A stretch of DNA of 15,619 nt from an uncultured Clostridiaceae bacterium (GTDB lineage Bacteria; Bacillota; Clostridia; Lachnospirales; Lachnospiraceae), in contig CAUCBQ010000034.1 in assembly GCA_958441075.1 (NCBI GenBank), forward strand, positions 1-15,619. Reading direction: 5' to 3'. The number at the start of each line of letters is the position of its first letter. Positions within the stretch are counted from its first letter, which is position 1. Shown here piece after piece: positions 1 to 6,781 of the stretch. Below the pieces are notes generated by a model, which saw only the letters and a list, made by a program, of their open reading frames with translations, did no database searches and had not been told where the DNA came from. The translations under genes and the position numbers were made by a program.

Positions 1-21
1 GTTTGGAAAAAAATTTAAAAC

Positions 22-49
22 TTGCATTTTTATGAAAAAAGGGTATAAT
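22..49 (+). promoter_or_regulatory. Sigma-A-like promoter for the small exported-peptide gene
   Basis: A -35-like box TTGCAT (22-27) and a perfect -10 box TATAAT (44-49) are separated by 16 bases. The predicted start of transcription is near 56, giving a leader of about 37 bases before the ATG at 93. This is read from the sequence by consensus. The -35 box matches the consensus in only part of its positions, but the A/T-rich upstream stretch (7-20) would help as an UP-like element. Confidence 0.6.
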
Positions 50-92
50 GTGAATCGGATCTCAATCAGGGTCCTCAGGAGGAAAGAGAATT

Positions 93-242
93 ATGAAACT
101 GAAAAAAGGATTGGAAAGCTTTGCCTGGATTGCCTTGGCAGTGGCGCTGATTTTTGTAAATGCAGCTGCTGCCAATGCAGATCAGTTTTCTGCCCAGGAA
201 TCTTTTGCTGCAGGTGCAGATTCTGCGCCGCATTTGCGGTAA
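93..242 (+). CDS. Small probable exported peptide (49 aa), unknown function
   Basis: The ATG at 93 follows an AGGAGG site at 77-82, the best ribosome binding site in this region. The 49-residue product has a lysine-rich start (MKLKKG), a hydrophobic run at about residues 10-27, and an AxA-type signal peptidase site (A27-N28-A29, cleavage before D30). Cleavage would release a 20-residue peptide, D30 to R49, rich in A, S and Q and ending in HLR. It has no cysteine, so it does not fit an AgrD-type thiolactone precursor. The gene sits alone between its own promoter and a strong terminator. I do not recognise the family. An exported peptide, a small membrane peptide or a signalling pre-peptide are all possible. 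The expression signals are the main argument that it is a real gene. Confidence 0.6.
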   Translation: MKLKKGLESFAWIALAVALIFVNAAAANADQFSAQESFAAGADSAPHLR

Positions 243-278
243 TAAAGCAGGATATACCTTTTCAGGACCGGCTTAAGC

Positions 279-321
279 GCCCCGCAGGCTTTGCAGACAG
301 CAGAGCGGCGGGGCCTTTTTT
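279..321 (+). terminator. Intrinsic terminator after the small peptide gene
   Basis: GCCCCGC (279-285) pairs perfectly with GCGGGGC (308-314), followed by a six-T run (316-321). The 22-base interior can also pair (CTTTGC with GCAGAG, one G-U), giving a longer stem. It separates the small gene from the DUF1653-uvrC unit. Confidence 0.85.
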
Positions 322-375
322 GCGTTTCCTGGGAAGACTCCCGGGGCAAAAGCTCTATGATTCTAAAATGAGATA

Positions 376-384
376 TGATATACT
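376..384 (+). promoter_or_regulatory. Extended -10 promoter for the DUF1653-uvrC unit
   Basis: TATACT (379-384) is preceded by TGA (376-378), which fits the extended -10 pattern TGn-TATAAT. There is no good -35 box at the expected place (TATGAT at 356-361 is the closest), which is tolerable for an extended -10 promoter. Transcription would start near 391, just ahead of a hairpin at 403-422. Confidence 0.45.
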
Positions 385-402
385 GGATAGATAAATACAG
401 AA

Positions 403-422
403 TGTCTGGTAAAAGCCGGACA
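403..422 (+). promoter_or_regulatory. 5'-UTR hairpin upstream of the DUF1653 gene
   Basis: TGTCTGG (403-409) pairs with CCGGACA (416-422) over 7 bp, including one G-U, around a six-base loop. There is no T-run, so it is not a terminator. It ends six bases before the GAGGTGG ribosome binding site at 428-434 and could affect message stability or initiation. Its role is not known. Confidence 0.4.
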
Positions 423-441
423 GAAATGAGGTGGATGTATT

Positions 442-969
442 TTGGAGCAGAGAGAATGCGTACCTGTACCGGGAGCATTTTACAGGCATTTTAAAAATAA
501 GCTTTACCAGATCATAGCAGTGGCGGTTCATTCGGAAACGGGAGAGCCTATGGTGGTATATCAGGCTCTGTACGGGAATTTTGGGATATATGTCCGTCCT
601 CTGGATATGTTTATGAGCCCGGTAGACCGGGAAAAATATCCAGATGCGGATCAGGAGTACCGTTTTGAACGGGTATGGCCGGAAAATGATCCCATGGGAA
701 ATGGCCCGCAGGGAGGGAGATATACAGCAGCAGAGGAGGAAGAACTTCCGGGGCCCTGGCTGGAGCGGTTCCTGGATGCAGAGCGGCCGGAGGATAAGCT
801 GGCTGTTTTAAAGCAGATGGAGGGAAAGGTGATGAAACGGGAACTTGACTGTATGTTTTTGTCCATGGATTTAAAACCGGAACCGGAAATGCCTGTGGAG
901 GAGCAGATTCAGGCCCTTCGCCGGTATGTACAGCTTCTGCGCCGCTATGACGGCGCACGTCTGCGCTGA
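442..969 (+). CDS. DUF1653 domain protein with C-terminal extension
   Basis: The start is TTG at 442, chosen because GAGGTGG (428-434) lies seven bases upstream and the DUF1653 homology begins at once; the ATG at 435 is in another frame. Residues 11-62 match the DUF1653 pattern: YRHFKNKLYQ, then HSETGEPMVVYQALYG and a VRPLDMF segment. DUF1653 is a small beta-rich domain of unknown biochemical role, often found alone at 70-90 residues. Here a charged, proline-containing middle (about 65-108) and a helical C-terminal segment (about 109-175, Leu/Glu/Arg rich, ending in a YVQLLRRYDGARLR stretch) follow it. There is no signal peptide or membrane segment, so the protein is probably cytosolic. uvrC starts only 14 bases after its stop, so the two are probably co-transcribed. 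Confidence 0.85.
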   Translation: MEQRECVPVPGAFYRHFKNKLYQIIAVAVHSETGEPMVVYQALYGNFGIYVRPLDMFMSPVDREKYPDADQEYRFERVWPENDPMGNGPQGGRYTAAEEEELPGPWLERFLDAERPEDKLAVLKQMEGKVMKRELDCMFLSMDLKPEPEMPVEEQIQALRRYVQLLRRYDGARLR

Positions 970-983
970 CAGGAGGCCCTTAG

Positions 984-2876
984 ATGTTTAATCTGGAAGA
1001 AGAACTAAAAAAACTCCCTGCCAGTCCGGGCGTCTATCTGATGCACAATGACAGGGATGAAATCATTTATGTGGGAAAGGCGGTCAGCTTAAAGAACCGT
1101 GTGCGCCAGTATTTTCAGAGCAGCCGAAATAAAACAGCCAAAATTGAACAGATGGTTTCTCATATTGCATGGTTTGAATATATTCTGACGGATTCAGAAT
1201 TGGAGGCGCTGGTTCTGGAATGTAACCTGATTAAGGAGCACCGCCCAAGATACAACACCATGCTGAAGGATGATAAGACATATCCCTATATTAAGGCCAC
1301 AGTGGGGGAGGATTTTCCCAGGCTTTTATTTTCAAGGGATATGAAAAAAGACGGGCGCAGCCGGTATTTTGGCCCCTATACCAGTGCCGGAGCGGTAAAG
1401 GATACTCTGGAGCTGATCCACAAGCTGTACCGGATACGAACCTGCAGCCGGAATCTGCCAAAGGATACGGGTAAGGAGCGCCCCTGTCTGAATTATCACA
1501 TTAAGCAGTGCGACGCGCCCTGCCAGGGTTATATTTCAAAGGAGGATTACCAGAAATCCTTCGGACAGGCGCTGGATTTTCTGGGAGGCCATTATGAACC
1601 CCTGCTGCGGTCCCTGAAGGAGAAAATGGAACAGGCGTCGGAGCAGATGGAGTTTGAAAAGGCCATTGAGTACCGGGAACTGTTAAACAGCGTAAAGCAG
1701 GTGGCCCAGAAGCAGAAAATTACCAGCAGCAGTATGGAAGACAGGGATATTGTGGCCCTGGCAAGGGATGAGAGGGATGCTGTGGTGCAGGTGTTCTTTA
1801 TCAGAGAAGGAAAGCTGATCGGAAGAGATCATTTCCATCTGTCAGTGGGAGCTGCAGAGAGTGAGGAAGAGATTCTGAACGGCTTTGTAAAGCAGTTTTA
1901 TGCGGGGACTCCATTTATCCCAAGAGAGCTGTGGCTTCAGCATCCCCTTTCAGACAGCGAGGTTATCAGTCAGTGGCTGACCTCAAAAAGAGGACAGAAG
2001 GTAAGGCTGGTGGTACCTCAGAAGGGAGAGAAGGAGCGGCTGGTAGAACTGGCGGCAAGAAATGCTGCTCTGGTTCTGTCTCAGGATAAGGAGAGGATCA
2101 AAAGGGAAGAGCTGCGCACCATAGGGGCTATGAACCAGATCGGAGAACTGATTGGAATCGGACCGGTACGCCGGGTGGAAGCATTTGATATTTCCAATAC
2201 GAGCGGCGTAGAGTCTGTAGGCTCTATGGTGGTTTATGAGGATGGAAGGCCAAAACGCAGTGATTACAGAAAATTTAAGATCCGCACCGTTCAGGGGCCA
2301 AATGACTATGCATCCATGGAAGAGGTTCTGACCAGAAGGTTTTCCCATGGCATGGAGGAAGCAAGGGCGCTTAAGGAGGAGGGAAAGGACCTGTCCTTCG
2401 GAAGCTTTACCCGTTTTCCTGATCTGATTATGATGGATGGCGGAAGAGGGCAGGTAAATATTGCGCTGGAGGTTCTTTTGCGTCTGGGACTTTCCATTCC
2501 GGTATGCGGTATGGTAAAGGATGATTCTCACCGTACCAGAGGTCTGTATTTTAACAATGCAGAGGTACCCATTGACCGGCACAGCGAGGGATTTCGGCTC
2601 ATTACCCGGATTCAGGATGAAGCCCACCGGTTTGCTATTGAATATCACAGAAGCCTTCGGGGAAAGGGGCAGGTAAAATCTGTGCTGGATGAGATTCCGG
2701 GCATTGGGCCTGCCAGACGGAAGGCTCTGATGCGGCAGTTTAAGGATATTGAGGCGATAAGAAACGCTCAGGTGGAGGAACTGGCCCGGACGCCTCAGAT
2801 GAATCAGAGGGCGGCAGAGGCGGTTTACGGTTTTTTTCATAAAACAGAGGAGATCCGGCAAGAGGCCGGAATATGA
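984..2876 (+). CDS. uvrC: UvrABC system protein C (excision nuclease subunit)
   Basis: UvrC makes the 3' and then the 5' incision around a DNA lesion marked by UvrA and UvrB. The 630-residue product has all expected domains. The N-terminal GIY-YIG nuclease (about 12-92) shows GVYLM, IYVGKA (Y29), R39 and a metal-binding Glu in VLECN (E79). A cysteine set C154, C168, C176 and C180 resembles the cluster reported to bind 4Fe-4S in E. coli UvrC. A UVR motif for UvrB contact is at about 208-243. The RNase H-like endonuclease domain (about 380-545) includes DISNTSG and MMDGGRGQVN. Tandem helix-hairpin-helix motifs at about 565-620 (IPGIGPARRKALM) bind DNA. The length is normal. The ATG at 984 has AGGAGG at 971-976. 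No terminator follows. Confidence 0.97.
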   Translation: MFNLEEELKKLPASPGVYLMHNDRDEIIYVGKAVSLKNRVRQYFQSSRNKTAKIEQMVSHIAWFEYILTDSELEALVLECNLIKEHRPRYNTMLKDDKTYPYIKATVGEDFPRLLFSRDMKKDGRSRYFGPYTSAGAVKDTLELIHKLYRIRTCSRNLPKDTGKERPCLNYHIKQCDAPCQGYISKEDYQKSFGQALDFLGGHYEPLLRSLKEKMEQASEQMEFEKAIEYRELLNSVKQVAQKQKITSSSMEDRDIVALARDERDAVVQVFFIREGKLIGRDHFHLSVGAAESEEEILNGFVKQFYAGTPFIPRELWLQHPLSDSEVISQWLTSKRGQKVRLVVPQKGEKERLVELAARNAALVLSQDKERIKREELRTIGAMNQIGELIGIGPVRRVEAFDISNTSGVESVGSMVVYEDGRPKRSDYRKFKIRTVQGPNDYASMEEVLTRRFSHGMEEARALKEEGKDLSFGSFTRFPDLIMMDGGRGQVNIALEVLLRLGLSIPVCGMVKDDSHRTRGLYFNNAEVPIDRHSEGFRLITRIQDEAHRFAIEYHRSLRGKGQVKSVLDEIPGIGPARRKALMRQFKDIEAIRNAQVEELARTPQMNQRAAEAVYGFFHKTEEIRQEAGI

Positions 2877-2893
2877 ACCGGATGTAAAAATAC

Positions 2894-2922
2894 ATGACAA
2901 CCGGTTAAAATTGTGATAGTAT
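2894..2922 (+). promoter_or_regulatory. Probable promoter of the hprK operon
   Basis: ATGACA (2894-2899) and TAGTAT (2917-2922) are 17 bases apart, each one or two mismatches from the sigma-A consensus. Transcription would start near 2929, placing a perfect hairpin (2941-2964) near the 5' end of the message. The -35 box lies inside an imperfect inverted repeat (2876-2906). Confidence 0.5.
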
Positions 2923-2940
2923 GTATGTTAACCAGACAGC

Positions 2941-2964
2941 CTCTCCGCGTCCATGTGCGGAGAG
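2941..2964 (+). promoter_or_regulatory. Perfect 8-bp hairpin in the hprK leader
   Basis: CTCTCCGC (2941-2948) pairs exactly with GCGGAGAG (2957-2964) around an eight-base loop. No T-run follows, and the hprK ribosome binding site (AAGGGGG, 2972-2978) begins seven bases downstream. It may be a 5' stabilising stem or a protein-binding site controlling hprK translation. The function is inferred from position only. Confidence 0.5.
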
Positions 2965-2988
2965 CAGACACAAGGGGGTAATTGTACC

Positions 2989-3921
2989 ATGCATGGAGTA
3001 ACTATCAGCGAGCTCATTGAAAAAATGAAACTCCGCAACACGACACCGGAAATAGATACCGACAAGATCGTGCTGACCCATCCGGATGTGAATCGTCCCG
3101 CGCTGCAGCTTACGGGTTTTTTCGATCATTTTGACAGAGAGCGCGTACAGATCATAGGGTACGTAGAGCAGGCATATATCAATACCATGGACCGGGAAGT
3201 TAAGCGCCAGATGTATGATAAGCTGACTTCCAGCCAGATTCCCTGCCTTGTATTCAGCCGTGGACAGAATCCGGATGATGATCTGCTGGAATACTGCAAT
3301 TATTACGGAGTTCCCTGTCTTGTATCGGACAAAACAACCTCCTCTTTGATGGCAGAGGTAATACGCTGGCTTAATGTAAAGCTGGCGCCCTGTATCAGCA
3401 TCCACGGAGTGCTTCTCGACGTATTCGGTGAAGGCGTGCTGATCATGGGTGAGAGCGGAATTGGAAAGAGTGAGGCGGCGCTGGAACTGTTAAAGAGAGG
3501 CCATCGTCTTGTGACAGATGATGTGGTGGAAATCCGCCGTGTCAGCGACGATACCCTGATTGGAAGCGCGCCGGATATTACCCGGCACTTTATTGAACTT
3601 CGGGGTATCGGCATCATTGACGTAAAGACTCTGTACGGCGTTGAGAGCGTAAAGGATACGCAGGCGATTGATATGGTAATTAAGCTGGAGGACTGGAACC
3701 GGGATAAGGAATATGACCGTCTGGGCCTGGAAGACCAGTATACGGAATTTTTAGGCAATCAGGTTGTATGCCATACCATTCCCATCCGTCCAGGCAGGAA
3801 TCTTGCCATTATCGTAGAGTCTGCGGCTGTAAACTACCGCCAGAAGAAGATGGGCTACAATGCAGCTCAGGAGCTGTACAACCGTGTACAGGCAAATTTA
3901 AAAAACGGAATGAATGACTGA
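2989..3921 (+). CDS. hprK: HPr kinase/phosphorylase
   Basis: HprK phosphorylates Ser46 of HPr and its paralogue Crh using ATP or PPi, and removes the phosphate when Pi is high. It is the sensor of carbon catabolite repression in Firmicutes. The frame is open from an ATG at 2953, but that codon lies in the leader hairpin and has no ribosome binding site. The ATG at 2989 follows AAGGGGG and gives 310 residues, the usual length. It shows His139 before the P-loop (IHGVLLDVFG), the Walker A motif GESGIGKS (154-161), TDDVVEIRR, and the family signature ELRGIGIIDV starting at E203. The C-terminal RPGRNLAIIVESAAVN segment is also typical. murB follows 25 bases later. A likely substrate, the crh-like gene, is in the same operon. 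Confidence 0.97.
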   Translation: MHGVTISELIEKMKLRNTTPEIDTDKIVLTHPDVNRPALQLTGFFDHFDRERVQIIGYVEQAYINTMDREVKRQMYDKLTSSQIPCLVFSRGQNPDDDLLEYCNYYGVPCLVSDKTTSSLMAEVIRWLNVKLAPCISIHGVLLDVFGEGVLIMGESGIGKSEAALELLKRGHRLVTDDVVEIRRVSDDTLIGSAPDITRHFIELRGIGIIDVKTLYGVESVKDTQAIDMVIKLEDWNRDKEYDRLGLEDQYTEFLGNQVVCHTIPIRPGRNLAIIVESAAVNYRQKKMGYNAAQELYNRVQANLKNGMND

Positions 3922-3946
3922 CATTCCGGCAAAGGAAAGGAAACAG

Positions 3947-4858
3947 ATGGAGCTTAGAGAAACACTGCAGGTTCTTTTTGAGCCGGAAGGCTTTCAGTGC
4001 CGTTTTATGGAGCCTATGAGCAGCCACACTACATTTCGGATCGGAGGGCCGGCAGCGGCTTATGTGTGTCCGGCAGGAGAGGCGGAGCTGAAAAATATTA
4101 TTACCCTCTGTAAGAGGGAGGAGATTCCGTTTTGTATTCTTGGAAATGGAAGCAATCTGTTAGTCAGCGACGCAGGATATGAGGGAGTGGTTATTTCCAT
4201 GACGGAGGGCCTGACACGCCTTGAGGCAGAGGGGGAACGGATTTTTGCGGCATCCGGACAGCTTTTAAGCCGGACGGCGAAAAAAGCTCTGGAAGAGGGC
4301 CTTACAGGGCTTGAATTTGCGGCAGGGATTCCGGGAACCATAGGGGGAGCTCTGGTGATGAATGCGGGAGCCTACGGTTCAGAGATGAGGGATGTGCTGG
4401 AGTATGCCAGAGTCATGACGCCAGAGGGAGAGATTCTTACTCTTGGGCCGGAGGAGCTTAAGCTGGGCTACCGTACCAGCTGTATCCCGGCTATGGGTTA
4501 TACGGTGTTAGAAGCATGCTTTCGCCTTAAAAAAGGAAACAGAGAAGAGATTGAGGCATATATGAATGAACTGTCCGCAAGGCGCAGAGAAAAGCAGCCG
4601 CTTCAGTATCCCAGCGCAGGCAGTACATTTAAAAGGCCGGAGGGGTATTTTGCGGCTAAGCTCATTGAGGATGCGGGATTAAAAGGATTTGCTGTAGGAG
4701 GCGCCCAGGTATCAGAAAAGCACAGCGGTTTTGTGATTAACCGGGGCGGCGCCACAGCGGCAGATGTAATGGAGCTCTGCGGTCAGATAAAGGAGCGGGT
4801 AAAGGCGCAGTTTGATGTGGAACTGGAGATGGAAGTAAAGACATTGGGGAAATTTTAG
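3947..4858 (+). CDS. murB: UDP-N-acetylenolpyruvoylglucosamine reductase
   Basis: MurB uses FAD and NADPH to reduce UDP-GlcNAc-enolpyruvate to UDP-N-acetylmuramic acid, an early cytosolic step of peptidoglycan synthesis. The frame is open from ATG 3914, which would overlap hprK by eight bases. ATG 3947 is preferred because AAAGGAAAGG (3931-3940) lies upstream and it gives 303 residues, typical of the family. FAD-binding segments FRIGGPA, ILGNGSNLLVSD and AGIPGTIGG (127-134) are present. Catalytic candidates are R176 (GYRTS), S226 (in SAGSTFKRP, 223-230) and a C-terminal Glu in LEMEV (E294/E296). The loop pattern suits the shorter type II MurB of Gram-positives. Placement between hprK and rapZ is a conserved clostridial arrangement. 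Confidence 0.96.
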   Translation: MELRETLQVLFEPEGFQCRFMEPMSSHTTFRIGGPAAAYVCPAGEAELKNIITLCKREEIPFCILGNGSNLLVSDAGYEGVVISMTEGLTRLEAEGERIFAASGQLLSRTAKKALEEGLTGLEFAAGIPGTIGGALVMNAGAYGSEMRDVLEYARVMTPEGEILTLGPEELKLGYRTSCIPAMGYTVLEACFRLKKGNREEIEAYMNELSARRREKQPLQYPSAGSTFKRPEGYFAAKLIEDAGLKGFAVGGAQVSEKHSGFVINRGGATAADVMELCGQIKERVKAQFDVELEMEVKTLGKF

Positions 4859-4867
4859 GGGTATACT
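4838..4867 (+). promoter_or_regulatory. Possible internal promoter before rapZ
   Basis: AAGACA (4838-4843) and TATACT (4862-4867) are 18 bases apart. The -10 box is good and the -35 box half-matched. Coming from within the murB end, it may give extra transcription of rapZ-whiA-crh. This is weak evidence. Confidence 0.3.
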
Positions 4868-4896
4868 ACTACAAAGAGGACGAGGTGGACTGACAG

Positions 4897-5763
4897 ATGA
4901 AGCTTGTGATTGTCACCGGAATGTCCGGCGCCGGGAAGACCATTGCTTTAAAGATGCTGGAGGATCTGGGATTTTACTGTGTGGATAATCTTCCCATTTC
5001 CCTGGTGGATAAATTCGTACAGCTGGTATCCGATGGGGGAGCTGTGCAGAAAGCCGCTCTGGGGATCGATATCCGCAGCGGAGAGGAGCTTGAAGGACTG
5101 GATGGAGTCATTGAAAAATGGCGCCGGGAACAGATGGACATACAGATTCTTTTTCTGGATGCCAGCAATACAGCCTTAATCAAGCGTTATAAGGAAACCA
5201 GGCGTTCCCATCCTCTGGCAGGAAAGGGACGGCTGGAAACTGGAATTGAAAAGGAACGGGCCAGGGTTGCATTTTTAAAGAAGGAATCTGACTTTATTAT
5301 TGACACCAGTATGCTTTTGACAAAGGAGCTGCGTCAGGAGCTGGAAAAGATATTTTTGAAGGAAGAGAACTTTAAAAATATGTTTGTTACCGTAATGTCC
5401 TTTGGCTTTAAGTACGGTATTCCCGAAGATGCGGATCTGGTTTTTGATGTGCGTTTTCTCCCCAATCCCTACTATGTGGAGGAACTGCGTCCGCTGACAG
5501 GAGAAAACCAGTCTGTGAGAGAGTATGTGATGCAGGGGAATACGGCAGATCTGTTTATCGGGAAGCTCAATGACATGATGGATTTTCTTCTCCCCAATTA
5601 TATCAATGAAGGGAAAAACCAGCTGGTTATCGCCATTGGATGCACAGGGGGCAAGCACCGTTCTGTTACGGTTGCAAAGGCTCTGTATGATCATTTAAGG
5701 AGCCATGGAGAATATGGAATCCGCATTGATCACAGAGATATTGAGAAGGATAGTAAAAGATAA
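4897..5763 (+). CDS. rapZ: RapZ/YvcJ nucleotide-binding protein
   Basis: This is a P-loop protein of the RapZ family. In E. coli RapZ guides RNase E to the small RNA GlmZ to control glucosamine-6-phosphate synthase. In B. subtilis the homologue YvcJ hydrolyses nucleotides and affects competence; the Gram-positive role is less clear. Of 288 residues, the N-terminal Walker A motif is GMSGAGKT (8-15), with the family motif YCVDNLP (27-33) next. A second family motif, GCTGGKHRS (248-256), lies in the C-terminal domain, which in E. coli binds RNA and amino-sugar phosphate. The start has GAGGTGG at 4882-4888. Only 22 bases separate it from whiA, so yvcK, which sits between them in Bacillus, is not here. 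Confidence 0.95.
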   Translation: MKLVIVTGMSGAGKTIALKMLEDLGFYCVDNLPISLVDKFVQLVSDGGAVQKAALGIDIRSGEELEGLDGVIEKWRREQMDIQILFLDASNTALIKRYKETRRSHPLAGKGRLETGIEKERARVAFLKKESDFIIDTSMLLTKELRQELEKIFLKEENFKNMFVTVMSFGFKYGIPEDADLVFDVRFLPNPYYVEELRPLTGENQSVREYVMQGNTADLFIGKLNDMMDFLLPNYINEGKNQLVIAIGCTGGKHRSVTVAKALYDHLRSHGEYGIRIDHRDIEKDSKR

Positions 5764-5785
5764 CAGGGAAAGTTAAGAGGGCGCA

Positions 5786-6745
5786 ATGTCATTTTCTTCC
5801 AAGGTAAAGGAGGAGCTGTCCAGACAGTGGTCTCCTGCAAGACACTGCCAGATCGCAGAAACAGCGGCTGTTTTAAGCCTTTGCGGCAGGGTAAAGATAT
5901 CGGCTTCCGATCACTATGCCATAGAGATCCATACAGAAAATCTGGCAGTTGCAAGAAAATACTTTACATTATTGAAAAAAACATTTAATATAAATACGGA
6001 TGTATCAATCCGCCGGGGCCAAGTGCCGGGGCGGAACCGAACATACATGGTAGCAGTGAGGGAGCATGAGGATGCGCTTCGGGTTCTCCAGGCGTCCAAG
6101 CTTCTGGATTCTTACGGGGAAATTGCGGAGGATCTGTCACTGGTGCACAACGTTGTGGTGCAGAATGTCTGCTGCAGGCGGGCATTTATCCGTGGAGCCT
6201 TTCTTGCGGCAGGCTCCATCAGTGATCCGGAAAAGTTCTATCATTTTGAGATTGCCTGTGCGTCCATGAGAAAAGCAAAGCAGGTTCAGGGGCTTATGGC
6301 TGCCTTTGGTATTGAGGCCAGAATCGTTCTGCGCAAACGCTATTTTGTAGTGTATGTAAAGGAAGGAAGCCAGATTGCAGAGCTGCTTCAGATTATGGAA
6401 GCTCCGGTGGCTCTTATGGAGCTGGAAAATATACGGATCTTAAAGGAAATGCGAAACAGCGTAAATCGTCAGGTAAACTGCGAAACTGCCAATATTAATA
6501 AGACTGTTTCGGCAGCTGTAAAGCAAATGGAGGATATTCGCTATATTCAGGATACGATAGGACTTGAATCCCTTCCGGAGAACCTTCAGGAGATGGCGAG
6601 AGTGAGGCTGGAACGGCCGGAGGCAACGCTTAAGGAGCTGGGGGAAGCTCTGGAGCCGCCGGTGGGAAAGTCAGGAGTCAATCACCGGCTGAGGAAGCTC
6701 AGCCTTATGGCGGAGGAATTAAGGGAAAAACTCCCGGAGCAGTAA
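5786..6745 (+). CDS. whiA: WhiA-family DNA-binding regulator
   Basis: WhiA is a DNA-binding protein built from a degenerate LAGLIDADG homing-endonuclease fold and a helix-turn-helix. In Streptomyces it is a sporulation transcription factor; in Bacillus it affects cell division and chromosome segregation. The 319-residue product has the conserved LAGLIDADG-like segment AFIRGAFLAAGSISDPEKF (from residue 133). The C-terminal HTH lies at about 277-306, starting RPEATLKELGEAL and ending GVNHRLRKL. The length is normal. The start has AAGAGG at 5775-5780, five bases from the ATG. The gene lies between rapZ and the HPr-like gene, the same order as yvcJ, yvcL and crh in Bacillus. Confidence 0.95.
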   Translation: MSFSSKVKEELSRQWSPARHCQIAETAAVLSLCGRVKISASDHYAIEIHTENLAVARKYFTLLKKTFNINTDVSIRRGQVPGRNRTYMVAVREHEDALRVLQASKLLDSYGEIAEDLSLVHNVVVQNVCCRRAFIRGAFLAAGSISDPEKFYHFEIACASMRKAKQVQGLMAAFGIEARIVLRKRYFVVYVKEGSQIAELLQIMEAPVALMELENIRILKEMRNSVNRQVNCETANINKTVSAAVKQMEDIRYIQDTIGLESLPENLQEMARVRLERPEATLKELGEALEPPVGKSGVNHRLRKLSLMAEELREKLPEQ

Positions 6746-6781
6746 GGAAACGCTCCATCCGCAGATATGAGGAGGATAATC

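Noticed and set aside
93..242. AgrD-like cyclic autoinducer precursor
   Set aside because: Size and N-terminus are suggestive, but there is no cysteine, no acidic/proline C-terminal recognition segment, and no agrB gene nearby.
32..394. 120-codon + strand frame across the mini transcription unit
   Set aside because: Its ATG (32) lies inside the promoter, the frame runs through the terminator, and the Cys/Arg-rich product has no family pattern. The 93-242 frame has the ribosome binding site.
1983..2900. 305-codon open frame on the minus strand opposite uvrC
   Set aside because: Antisense to the conserved UvrC nuclease and HhH regions; the translation is rich in Ser, Leu, His and Arg with no family pattern.
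2953..2988. Earlier hprK start at ATG 2953
   Set aside because: The codon sits in the loop of a perfect hairpin without a ribosome binding site. Start 2989 has AAGGGGG upstream and gives the usual 310 residues.
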